From: Skermanella sp. TT6
GTDB taxonomy: Bacteria; Pseudomonadota; Alphaproteobacteria; Azospirillales; Azospirillaceae
Length of the DNA: 64,000 nt
Assembly (NCBI RefSeq): GCF_016653635.2
Contig: NZ_CP067420.1
Span: forward strand, 3,383,501-3,447,500
Direction: 5' to 3'
Shown: positions 26,028 through 34,269 of the stretch, one piece after another
Numbering within the stretch: position 1 is the stretch's first letter
Layout: each line of letters begins with the position of its first letter
The notes under the pieces: generated by a model
Told to the model about the DNA's origin: nothing
The model's input: only the letters and a program-made list of their open reading frames with translations
Databases searched by the model: none
Made by a program: the position numbers and the translations under genes

Positions 26028-26576
26028 ATGCGCTGGTTGAAGACCCTAATCATGGCGACCCTGATGGGCGCCTTTCTCTGGAGTGGGGAGGCTTTTGCCT
26101 TGGATCCTGAAAACACCCTCTACCTCGACCTGAAGGATGGCCGAGTCGTGATCGAGCTGAAGCCCGATCTGGCTCCCAACCACGTCGCGCGGATCAAGGA
26201 ACTGACCCGCCAAGGCTTCTACGACGGCCTCGTGTTCCATCGCGTGATCGACGGCTTCATGGCCCAGACCGGCGACCCCCGGGGCGACGGCACCGGCGGG
26301 TCCGGCCAGAAGCTGAAGGCCGAATTCTCCAACTACAAGCATGTCCGCGGCACCGTCTCCATGGCCCGGGCCCAGGATCCGAACAGCGGCGACAGCCAGT
26401 TCTACATCATGTTCGCGCCGTCGCCGCACCTGGACCGGCAGTACACGGTCTGGGGCCAGGTGGTCGAGGGCATGGAGTTCGTCGACAACATCAAGAAGGG
26501 ATCGTCCATGCGCAACGGCGCGGTGACCGATCCCGACCGCATCGTCAAGATGCAGGTCGCCGCGGACGCCCAGTAG
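26028..26576 (+). CDS. ppiA: Periplasmic cyclophilin-type peptidyl-prolyl isomerase
   Basis: A cyclophilin of 182 residues that accelerates proline isomerisation in folding proteins. A signal peptide (MRWLKTLIMATLMGAFLWSG, cut near EAFA) sends it to the periplasm. The active-site motif FHRVIDGFMAQTGDPRGDGTG is intact, as is SQFYIMFAPSPHLDRQYTVWG. It stands alone between glpD and the sugar transporter and is followed by a strong hairpin. The symbol reflects the periplasmic location only. Confidence 0.93.
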   Translation: MRWLKTLIMATLMGAFLWSGEAFALDPENTLYLDLKDGRVVIELKPDLAPNHVARIKELTRQGFYDGLVFHRVIDGFMAQTGDPRGDGTGGSGQKLKAEFSNYKHVRGTVSMARAQDPNSGDSQFYIMFAPSPHLDRQYTVWGQVVEGMEFVDNIKKGSSMRNGAVTDPDRIVKMQVAADAQ

Positions 26577-26588
26577 GCGCCGGCCCAG

Positions 26589-26612
26589 CCCTCTCCCGGC
26601 CGCGGGAGAGGG
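26589..26612 (+). terminator. Strong hairpin after the cyclophilin gene
   Basis: CCCTCTCCCG (26589-26598) and CGGGAGAGGG (26603-26612) form a perfect ten-base stem with a four-base loop, 13 bases after the stop codon. No T-tract follows, so it may protect the mRNA end or be a dispersed palindrome instead of a classic terminator. Confidence 0.5.
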
Positions 26613-26825
26613 CGTCGGCCGCCACGTTTCGCCGGCGCCGCCGGTGCCCGGCGAGGCCGATTGATTTGGCCTGTGCGCCATGGCATCGTTGGACCGCGGC
26701 AGTATGTAGCGGAGCGACAATGCCGCACCGTCCGGTGGCCCGGGCGTTGTCTCGAGCAGGTTTGGAAAGATCGCCACGGTAATGCCGGGCCAACAAGAAT
26801 GAACCCATGGGGGAGGCGGAACTCA

Positions 26826-27872
<1,047 letters not shown>

Positions 27873-27901
27873 GCCGTCGCCTCCCGAATCGTTGAACGGC
27901 G

Positions 27902-27941
27902 ATCGCGGGCCGCCGGGCTTCATCCGGCGGTCCGCGATTTT
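27902..27941 (+). terminator. Intrinsic terminator/attenuator between xylF and xylH
   Basis: A 15-base stem (27902-27916 with 27924-27938, one G-U pair, seven-base loop) ends in TTTT at 27938-27941, a textbook intrinsic terminator. Since xylH and xylG continue in the same direction 20 bases later, it probably lets only part of the transcription through, giving much more binding protein than permease. Confidence 0.75.
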
Positions 27942-27960
27942 CGCATGAGGGTACCTGACA

Positions 27961-29193
27961 ATGACGACTGTCGTTGAAACGCCCGGCACGGCGCGACCGC
28001 AGGGCGCCCGCAACCTGATCGCCGCCCTGGAGATCGACACCAGGCTGCTGGCCATGGCGGCGGCCCTGGCGGTGATCTGGGTCGGGCTCGACATCATGAC
28101 GGGCGGCATCTTCCTGACGGCGCGCAACCTGTGGAACCTGTCGGTCCAGACCAGCGTCGTCGGCATCATGGCGACCGGCATGGTCCTGGTGATCGTCGCC
28201 CGCCACATCGACCTGTCGGTGGGCTCCGTCCTGGGCTTCGTCGGCATGGTCATGGCCGTCCTTCAGGTCGAGGTGCTGCCGATCGGTACCTCCTGGGCCT
28301 GGGTGGTTTCCCTGGTCGCCGGCCTCGCCATGGGCGCCCTGATCGGCGCCTTCCAGGGCTGGTGGGTGGCCTACCGGGCCGTCCCCGCCTTCATCGTCAC
28401 GCTGGGCGGGCTGCTGATCTTCCGCGGCCTCGCCTGGTGGATCACGGAGGGCCGGACCGTCGCGCCCATGGACCCGACCTTCCAGCTCCTGGGCGGCGGT
28501 CTGGACGGCTCGATCGGCGCCTTCTGGAGCTGGGTGGTCGGCGGGTTGTTCATCGCCGCCGTCCTGTTCAAGACGGTCCGCACGCGCCAGCGGCGCAACC
28601 GGTTCAACTTCCCGGTCCGCCCGCTCTGGGCCGAGGCGCTGATCCTCGCGGTCTCCATCGGCCTGATCGTGGCGTTCGTCATGGTCATGAACTCCTACTA
28701 TCGGCCGCGCACCCAGGTGCCGCAGGGCATCCCGATCCCCGTGCTGATCCTGATCGTCGTGGCGGTCGCCATGTCGGCGCTGACCAAGGTCACCAAGTTC
28801 GGCCGCTACGTCTTCGCCATCGGCGGCAATCCGGAGGCCGCCGAACTGGGCGGCATCAACGTGCGCAAGGTCACGGTGATGATCTTCGTGCTGATGGGCG
28901 TGCTGGCCGCCATCGCCGGCGCGATCCAGACCGCGCGGCTGAACGCCGGCCTCAACTCCACCGGGTCGCTGCTGGAGCTGTCCGTCATCGCCGCGGCGGT
29001 GATCGGCGGGACGTCGCTGGCCGGCGGCGTCGGCACCATCGCCGGCGCGATCCTGGGCGCCCTGATCATGCAGAGCCTGCAGAGCGGAATGATCCTGCTG
29101 GACATCGCGACGCCGATGCAGCCGGTCGTGATCGGCCTGGTGCTGATCGTCGCCGTCTGGCTCGACACCGTCTACCAGAAACGCCGCCGCTAG
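27961..29193 (+). CDS. xylH: Xylose-type ABC transporter, permease (XylH)
   Basis: Inner-membrane permease of 410 residues with about ten or more hydrophobic helices, of the RbsC/XylH family. The conserved [14 protein letters not shown] and [16 protein letters not shown] motifs are present, the latter being the coupling helix region that contacts the ATPase. It forms the sugar channel with XylF and the ATPase at 29207-29986. It starts with ATG 20 bases after the internal terminator and ends 13 bases before the ATPase gene. Confidence 0.93.
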   Translation: MTTVVETPGTARPQGARNLIAALEIDTRLLAMAAALAVIWVGLDIMTGGIFLTARNLWNLSVQTSVVGIMATGMVLVIVARHIDLSVGSVLGFVGMVMAVLQVEVLPIGTSWAWVVSLVAGLAMGALIGAFQGWWVAYRAVPAFIVTLGGLLIFRGLAWWITEGRTVAPMDPTFQLLGGGLDGSIGAFWSWVVGGLFIAAVLFKTVRTRQRRNRFNFPVRPLWAEALILAVSIGLIVAFVMVMNSYYRPRTQVPQGIPIPVLILIVVAVAMSALTKVTKFGRYVFAIGGNPEAAELGGINVRKVTVMIFVLMGVLAAIAGAIQTARLNAGLNSTGSLLELSVIAAAVIGGTSLAGGVGTIAGAILGALIMQSLQSGMILLDIATPMQPVVIGLVLIVAVWLDTVYQKRRR

Positions 29194-29206
29194 GAGGGCC
29201 CGAGAG

Positions 29207-29986
29207 ATGACAGGAACCGTTCCGCTGGTGGAAATGCGCGACATCTCCATCCAGTTCGGCGGCATCAAGGCGGTCGACGGCGTGACCGTGGACCTCTATC
29301 CCGGCGAGGTGGTCGGGCTGCTGGGCCACAACGGCGCCGGCAAGTCGACCCTGATCAAGATCCTGTCCGGCGCCTACCAGGCGAACTCCGGCCAGATCCT
29401 GATCAACGGCCAGCCGGTTGAGATCCGCAGCCCGCGCGACGCCAAGGCGCTCGGCATCGAGACGATCTACCAGACGCTGGCGCTGGCCGACAATATCGAC
29501 GCTCCCGGCAACCTGTTCCTGGGGCGGGAGCTGATGACCCCCTGGGGAACGCTGGACGACGACGCCATGGAGCGCGCGACCCGCGACGTGATGGGCAGGC
29601 TCAACCCCAACTTCCGCAAGATCAAAGAGCCGGTGAAGAACCTGTCCGGCGGCCAGCGCCAGTCGGTGGCGATCGCCCGCGCCCTGCACTTCAACGCCAA
29701 GATCCTGATCATGGACGAGCCGACGGCGGCGCTGGGACCGCAGGAGACCCAGCAGGTGGCGGAACTGATCAAGCAGCTGAAGAAGGAAGGCATCGGCATC
29801 TTCCTGATCAGCCACGATCTGCACGATGTCTTCGACCTCTCGGACCGGGTCAGCGTCATGAAGAACGGCAAGCTGGTCGGCACCTGCCACACCTCCGACG
29901 TCACCAAGGACGAGGTCCTCGGCATGATCATCCTGGGCAAGCTTCCCGGCCAGCAGACGGCTCAGGAACTGGAAGGCATGCACTGA
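29207..29986 (+). CDS. Sugar ABC transporter ATPase, single-domain (FrcA/XylG type)
   Basis: The energising subunit of the sugar importer. It has Walker A GHNGAGKS, signature LSGGQRQ, Walker B LIMDEP and the H-loop LISHDLHDV. The length is 259 residues, a single nucleotide-binding domain, whereas the classical XylG/RbsA has two fused domains of about 500 residues. All motifs are complete, so this is not a truncation. It matches the FrcA type, which should act as a homodimer. It is co-transcribed with xylH. Confidence 0.92.
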   Translation: MTGTVPLVEMRDISIQFGGIKAVDGVTVDLYPGEVVGLLGHNGAGKSTLIKILSGAYQANSGQILINGQPVEIRSPRDAKALGIETIYQTLALADNIDAPGNLFLGRELMTPWGTLDDDAMERATRDVMGRLNPNFRKIKEPVKNLSGGQRQSVAIARALHFNAKILIMDEPTAALGPQETQQVAELIKQLKKEGIGIFLISHDLHDVFDLSDRVSVMKNGKLVGTCHTSDVTKDEVLGMIILGKLPGQQTAQELEGMH

Positions 29987-30002
29987 GACCGCGGATTCGG
30001 AT

Positions 30003-30045
30003 CGTCAAGGGATCCCTTGACGTATCGTCAAAAGCTTTTTGCTAT
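30003..30045 (+). promoter_or_regulatory. 20-base palindrome overlapping a probable -35 box
   Basis: CGTCAAGGGATCCCTTGACG (30003-30022) is a perfect palindrome. Its right half contains TTGACG, followed after 17 bases by TGCTAT (30040-30045), a plausible sigma-70 promoter for the small gene at 30137. The palindrome could be an operator, or the hairpin that ends the xyl transcript. The sequence does not decide. Confidence 0.45.
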
Positions 30046-30136
30046 TACTTTCCAATGGCCGACAATATCCTGTGTACAGAATAATCAGGCGGTCCGGAAC
30101 CCTGCCGGACCGCCGCCACCGACCGGGGTATGTGCC

Positions 30137-30316
30137 ATGAACCACCACCTGCAGCCCGCCAGCATCAACTCCGCCATCCGGAACGCGCGTCTCCTCTGCT
30201 ACGAGGCCGGACCGCAGCCGAGTTTCGACAAGCCCACCTTCCAGATGGCGATGGACATGGCCTACCGGCTCGACGACCTGCTGTGCGGGTCCAAGATGCC
30301 GCGCTTCGCCGACTGA
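30137..30316 (+). CDS. Small hypothetical protein (59 residues)
   Basis: I do not recognise this protein. It is 59 residues, soluble, with two cysteines (LLCYEAG and DLLCGSK) and a helical middle (QMAMDMAYRLDDLLC). A probable promoter with an embedded palindrome lies upstream. The coding frame has normal third-position GC for the region and a defined start. It is convergent with the SLC13 permease, 14 bases between stops. Function unknown. Confidence 0.6.
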   Translation: MNHHLQPASINSAIRNARLLCYEAGPQPSFDKPTFQMAMDMAYRLDDLLCGSKMPRFAD

Positions 30317-30330
30317 GCCGGCCCCACGGG

Positions 30331-32112
30331 TCAGAACGGCCAGAACAGCGGGATCAGGAAGGTCGCGACGATCCAGAACAGAAGGTTGAGCGGCAGCCCG
30401 ACCTTGACGAAGTCCATGTACTTGTATCCCCCCGCGCCATAGACGAACGTGTTCGTCTGGTAGCCGATCGGCGTCGCGAAGCTCGCCGAGGCGCCGAACA
30501 TCACGGCGACCACGAAGGGCCTGGGATCGACGCCGAGCTGCTGCGCGATGCCGATGGCGATCGGCGTCAGCAGCACGGCCACGGCATTGTTGCTGACGAT
30601 CTCCGTCAGGGCGGACGCCAGGAGATAGACCAGCGACAGCATGATCAGCGGCTCGTTGCGGCCGACCGCGTCGACCACGGCTCCCGCCACCAGCTCGACC
30701 GCCCCGGTCTTCTCCATGGCGGCTCCGAGGGTCAGCATGCCCAGGATCAGGAACAGGATCCGCCATTCGATCGATCGATAGGCCTCGTCGCGGTCGAGGC
30801 AGCCGGTCAGCACGACGCCCACCGCCGCGATCAGCGCGAGCCCGGCGATCGGCATGATATCCAGGGCTGCCAGGACCACCACGGCCAGGACCGCGCCGAT
30901 CGCGATCGGCGCCTTGGCACGGCGCATCGGGTTATGGACCGGCTCCGTCAGGTTGATGAGGTCGCCCGAGTCGACCAGCCGCCGGACCCCCTCCTCCGGA
31001 CCTTCCAGGATCACCATGTCGCCGACCTCGAGGCGGACCTCCTCGAACTTCTCCCGAAGATTGATGCCCTGCCGGTGTACGGCAATCATGTAAAGCCCGT
31101 ACCGCCGCCGCAGGTTGAACTCGGCCAACCTGTGATCGACGAAGCCCGATCGCGGACCGATGATGCCTTCGACGACGCGGGTGCTCCGGGTGGACATCTC
31201 CTGAAGGTCGACCTGCGGATCGAAGGCGAAGCCGGCATGCTCCCGCAGGCCCATCACGCCTTCCATCCCGCTCTTCATCAGGATGCGGTCGCCCGCACGC
31301 AGCACGACGGTATCCAGTTCCCGGCGCAGCGACTCGTCCTGCCGCACCACGTCGATGACCCGCGCGCTGGCGAGGTTGACGAGCTTGGCCTCCTTGAGGG
31401 TCATGCCCGTGACCGGGCTGCCCGGCGGAACCACCACCTCGGTCAGGTATTGCCGCTGCGGCTGGTTCGACAGCAATTCGCCCGTGGTCTCCCGCTCCGG
31501 CAGCAGGCGGTACCCGACCAGCGCCAGGTAGGTGATGCCGATCAGGGCCATGATCACGCCGAACCCGGTGATCTCGAAGATGCCGAAGGCTTCCATGCCC
31601 ATGCGCTGGGCGACGCCGTCCACCAGCAGGTTGGTCGATGTCCCGATCAGGGTGCATGTGCCGCCGAAGATCGCGGCGAAGGACAGCGGGATCAGCAGCT
31701 TGCTGGGCGCCATCCCGAGATGGAGGCAGAGCCGCACCGCGACCGGCGTCAGGATCACCACCACGGGCGTGTTGTTGATGAAGGCCGACGTGACCACGGC
31801 CAGCCCGACCAGGATCAGGAAGGCCAGCATCCTGTCGCGCCTCACCACCCGCATGGCGGCGTTGCCCATCGCCTCCACGACGCCGGTCCGCTCCAGCGCG
31901 GCGCTCAGAACGAACATCGCGGCCACCGTCGCGACGGCGCTGTTGCTGAAGACGGACAGCACCTCGCCGGTATCCAGGACGCCGGTCAGGAGCAGGATGG
32001 CCGCCGTAGACAGGGCCACGATGTCCGGCGGCACCCACTCGCGGACGAATGCGACGAATACGCCGACCAGCAGCGTGAAGACCACGATGGTCTGGAAATC
32101 GAGGGCGGACAT
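30331..32112 (-). CDS. SLC13-type (DASS) permease with two TrkA-C/RCK_C domains
   Basis: A membrane transporter of 593 residues. The two SLC13 halves each carry the signature loop: INNTPVVVILTPV in the first and SNNAVAVLLTPI in the second. Between them are two soluble RCK_C (TrkA-C) domains, at about 200-290 and 300-380, which bind ligands and regulate transport. Proteins of this layout (YbhI/SLC13 with RCK_C) often take up sulfate or dicarboxylates with sodium. The ATG at 32112 has GGAG five bases before it. An earlier frame extension lacks conservation. No co-transcribed gene reveals the substrate. Confidence 0.9.
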   Translation of the reverse strand: MSALDFQTIVVFTLLVGVFVAFVREWVPPDIVALSTAAILLLTGVLDTGEVLSVFSNSAVATVAAMFVLSAALERTGVVEAMGNAAMRVVRRDRMLAFLILVGLAVVTSAFINNTPVVVILTPVAVRLCLHLGMAPSKLLIPLSFAAIFGGTCTLIGTSTNLLVDGVAQRMGMEAFGIFEITGFGVIMALIGITYLALVGYRLLPERETTGELLSNQPQRQYLTEVVVPPGSPVTGMTLKEAKLVNLASARVIDVVRQDESLRRELDTVVLRAGDRILMKSGMEGVMGLREHAGFAFDPQVDLQEMSTRSTRVVEGIIGPRSGFVDHRLAEFNLRRRYGLYMIAVHRQGINLREKFEEVRLEVGDMVILEGPEEGVRRLVDSGDLINLTEPVHNPMRRAKAPIAIGAVLAVVVLAALDIMPIAGLALIAAVGVVLTGCLDRDEAYRSIEWRILFLILGMLTLGAAMEKTGAVELVAGAVVDAVGRNEPLIMLSLVYLLASALTEIVSNNAVAVLLTPIAIGIAQQLGVDPRPFVVAVMFGASASFATPIGYQTNTFVYGAGGYKYMDFVKVGLPLNLLFWIVATFLIPLFWPF

Positions 32113-32399
32113 CGGACTCCGGATATGGCGCGGGGCCGGCCGCGGAATGCGGACTTCAATGGCGCACGCTTCGCTATCACCAGCCGTCGCGCCCGACAAG
32201 CCGCAAATAAAGCTTATAAAGCTAATGCTGTCATGTCGCGACCGGAGCATCTATACTGAACATCGGATCATGCTTGGGGACGGCGGACGGGTTGCAAGCG
32301 GATGGCCCGCCCCCTATCCTTCAAGCGCGGCTAGCGATCAGCGGCAAGCCGTTCAACCGGGAACTGCCGGCACGGCGGGGCCTCACTGGAGACAAGACT

Positions 32400-32612
32400 A
32401 TGGGTTCCTTCAGCCTCTTCCATTGGATCGTCGTCCTGGCAGCCGTCATGCTGCTGTTCGGCACCAAGCGGATTCCCCAGGCGATGGGCGACATCGCCCG
32501 CGGCATGAAGCAGTTCCGGAGCGGCCTTCGGGAAGACGAAGCCCCGGAAGTCCAGGCGGCCCCCGCCGGCCGGCCGGCCGAGTTGCCCCGCGATACCGTC
32601 TCGCGCACCTGA
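32400..32612 (+). CDS. tatA: Orphan TatA/TatE-family protein
   Basis: A 70-residue twin-arginine translocase subunit: one N-terminal membrane helix (FSLFHWIVVLAAVMLLFG), the FG hinge with FGTKRIPQAMGD, then an amphipathic helix and a short charged tail. TatB and TatC are not adjacent, so this is probably an extra TatA/E paralogue. A predicted Tat substrate, the binding protein at 50051-51361, lies in the window, but it is distant. Confidence 0.88.
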   Translation: MGSFSLFHWIVVLAAVMLLFGTKRIPQAMGDIARGMKQFRSGLREDEAPEVQAAPAGRPAELPRDTVSRT

Positions 32613-32793
32613 CCGGGACGCCCCGCAGGATCGTTCCGGACCGTGGAGGACCCACCGCGCGGCCCGTGCGGTGGGTCCTCCGCATTTTGATTTACGGGGT
32701 ATTAAGACCTCTGGGCGCCTATTCGACCGAAGCACAGGATAATGGACGGAGTTTGCCCGGACGGTGCGACGCGCCCGGGCCGGATAGCGCTCG

Positions 32794-33744
32794 ATGAACT
32801 TCAAATCCACCGCCATGGCCGTGGGGCTGGTGCTGACCTTCGCGGCAGGAGCCTGGGTCAGCACGGTGATGCTTGCGCCGCCGCCGCGCACCACCACCGT
32901 GACCGTCGAGCCTTCGGCAGAGCCGCCCAGGCCCGCCGTTCCCGTTTCTCCACCCTCCCCGCCGGCGAGCCCTCCCCCGCAGGTCGCCGCCGACCCGCCG
33001 CCCACGTCCATCCTTCCGCCGATGCCGCCGCCGGCGCCGATGGTCACGGAACAGGCACCGGAACCGGCGCAGGACGCGCCGCCGCCGGCCGCCCAGGAAG
33101 CCGCGCACGCTCCCCCGCCGCCCGCCGAAAGCGCGCCGGAGCCGCAGGCGCCCGAGCCGCCCCCGCCAGCCGCGATGACGGCTGAAGCAGTTCCGGAAGC
33201 GCCGCCGCCGCCCCTTGAGCCGCCTCCCGCGGAGCCGCCTCCCGCCGAGGCGGCCGCGGTGGAGACGCCGCCGCCTCCCCCGGTGGCGGAGCCGGTGCCG
33301 GCGCCCGGGCCGCCGCCCGAGGCGGTGACCGGAACGCCGCCGGAGAAATCGGAAGCTCCCGCCGGGCCGGCCATCGATCCGGCGCTCGCGGCGCTCAGCG
33401 ACCTGGTGTCGAGGCCGCGCGACGCCGCTCCCGCGCCCGTGGTGCCTCCGCCCCTGCCGGTGCCCGAGCGGTCCGCGCGGGAACGGCCGCCGGAACCCGT
33501 CCCCAACCGCTACTACACGGTCCAGGTCGGCAGCTTCCAGGACCCGGCCAACGCCGCCAGCCTCGCGCGCGAGCTTTCGGGGAAGGGCTGGGACGCCTTC
33601 GTCTCGGACTGGACCAACGGCGCGGGCAAGACCTGGAAGGTGGTCCGGGTCGGCCGCTACGGCACCGAGAAGGAAGCCGCCGACGCCTCCACCGAACTCC
33701 GGAGTGCGGCAAATCTTCGCGGTAATGTCATCCGCGTCCGCTGA
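32794..33744 (+). CDS. Proline-rich SPOR-domain protein
   Basis: A 316-residue protein with one N-terminal membrane helix (about 6-28, AVGLVLTFAAGAWVSTVML), a long stretch of about 200 residues rich in proline, alanine and glutamate, and a C-terminal SPOR domain (from about 240, YYTVQVGSFQDPANAASLAREL). SPOR domains bind septal peptidoglycan stripped of stem peptides, so the protein should span the periplasm and sit at the division site like FtsN or DamX. The proline-rich linker is unusually long. Its neighbours give no partner. Confidence 0.87.
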   Translation: MNFKSTAMAVGLVLTFAAGAWVSTVMLAPPPRTTTVTVEPSAEPPRPAVPVSPPSPPASPPPQVAADPPPTSILPPMPPPAPMVTEQAPEPAQDAPPPAAQEAAHAPPPPAESAPEPQAPEPPPPAAMTAEAVPEAPPPPLEPPPAEPPPAEAAAVETPPPPPVAEPVPAPGPPPEAVTGTPPEKSEAPAGPAIDPALAALSDLVSRPRDAAPAPVVPPPLPVPERSARERPPEPVPNRYYTVQVGSFQDPANAASLARELSGKGWDAFVSDWTNGAGKTWKVVRVGRYGTEKEAADASTELRSAANLRGNVIRVR

Positions 33745-33768
33745 ATCACAATTTCCTTATAGTCGCTG

Positions 33769-33798
33769 TTGATCGGATGGAAGCCCTCTGGGTACATT
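33769..33798 (+). promoter_or_regulatory. Probable sigma-70 promoter before the response regulator
   Basis: TTGATC (33769-33774) and TACATT (33793-33798) are separated by 18 bases in the gap between the SPOR gene and the response regulator. A short hairpin (ACCCCG at 33837-33842 with CGGGGT at 33847-33852) follows close to the ribosome site. The boxes match the consensus only moderately. Confidence 0.35.
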
Positions 33799-33876
33799 GG
33801 GCTCCACTGGTGTTGACCATAACTAATAATAATACGACCCCGGCCGCGGGGTTGGGCGCCGGAGGAAATGCCGTCC

Positions 33877-34245
33877 ATGAGCCAATCCATCCTGATCGCC
33901 GACGACGAGCCGAGCATCCTGCTCTCGCTCAAATTCCTGCTTCAGAAAGCCGGCTTCGAGGTCCGCCTCGCCAAGAACGGCGAGGAGGTCATCCAGGCGC
34001 TGGAGCAATCGGTCCCGGACCTGATCCTGCTCGACGCCATGATGCCCAAGCGCGACGGCTTCGACGTCTGCCAGACCATACGGGCCAACCCCGACTGGCA
34101 GCGGCTGCCCGTGATCATGCTGACCGCCAAGAGCCGCGACGTGGAACGGCAGAAGGGCATGGCGCTCGGGGCGACCGACTACGTCACCAAGCCCTTCTCC
34201 ACCCGCGACCTGGTCGAAACGGTGCGCAAGCACCTCGCCGCCTGA
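33877..34245 (+). CDS. Response regulator, receiver domain only (CheY-like)
   Basis: A single receiver domain of 122 residues: ADDEPS acidic pair, the phospho-acceptor in LILLDAMMPKRDG, LTAK threonine-lysine pair and the terminal KPF. There is no DNA-binding domain, so it must act through a partner protein or in a phosphorelay. GGAGG precedes an ATG at 33868 by only two bases and the ATG at 33877 by eleven, so I prefer 33877. It opens a gene run with the sensor-exonuclease fusion and the SLC5-STAC kinase, and that kinase is its likely phosphate donor. Confidence 0.9.
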   Translation: MSQSILIADDEPSILLSLKFLLQKAGFEVRLAKNGEEVIQALEQSVPDLILLDAMMPKRDGFDVCQTIRANPDWQRLPVIMLTAKSRDVERQKGMALGATDYVTKPFSTRDLVETVRKHLAA

Positions 34246-34269
34246 CATCGGCACGGGAGCCTGCAATCC

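Noticed and set aside
29207-29986. Truncated XylG
   Set aside because: All Walker, signature and H-loop motifs are complete in 259 residues. The length matches the FrcA-type single-domain ATPase.
30130-32259. 709-codon plus-strand open frame opposite the SLC13 permease
   Set aside because: Low-complexity, histidine/aspartate-rich translation without motifs. The minus-strand permease has clear helices and signature loops.
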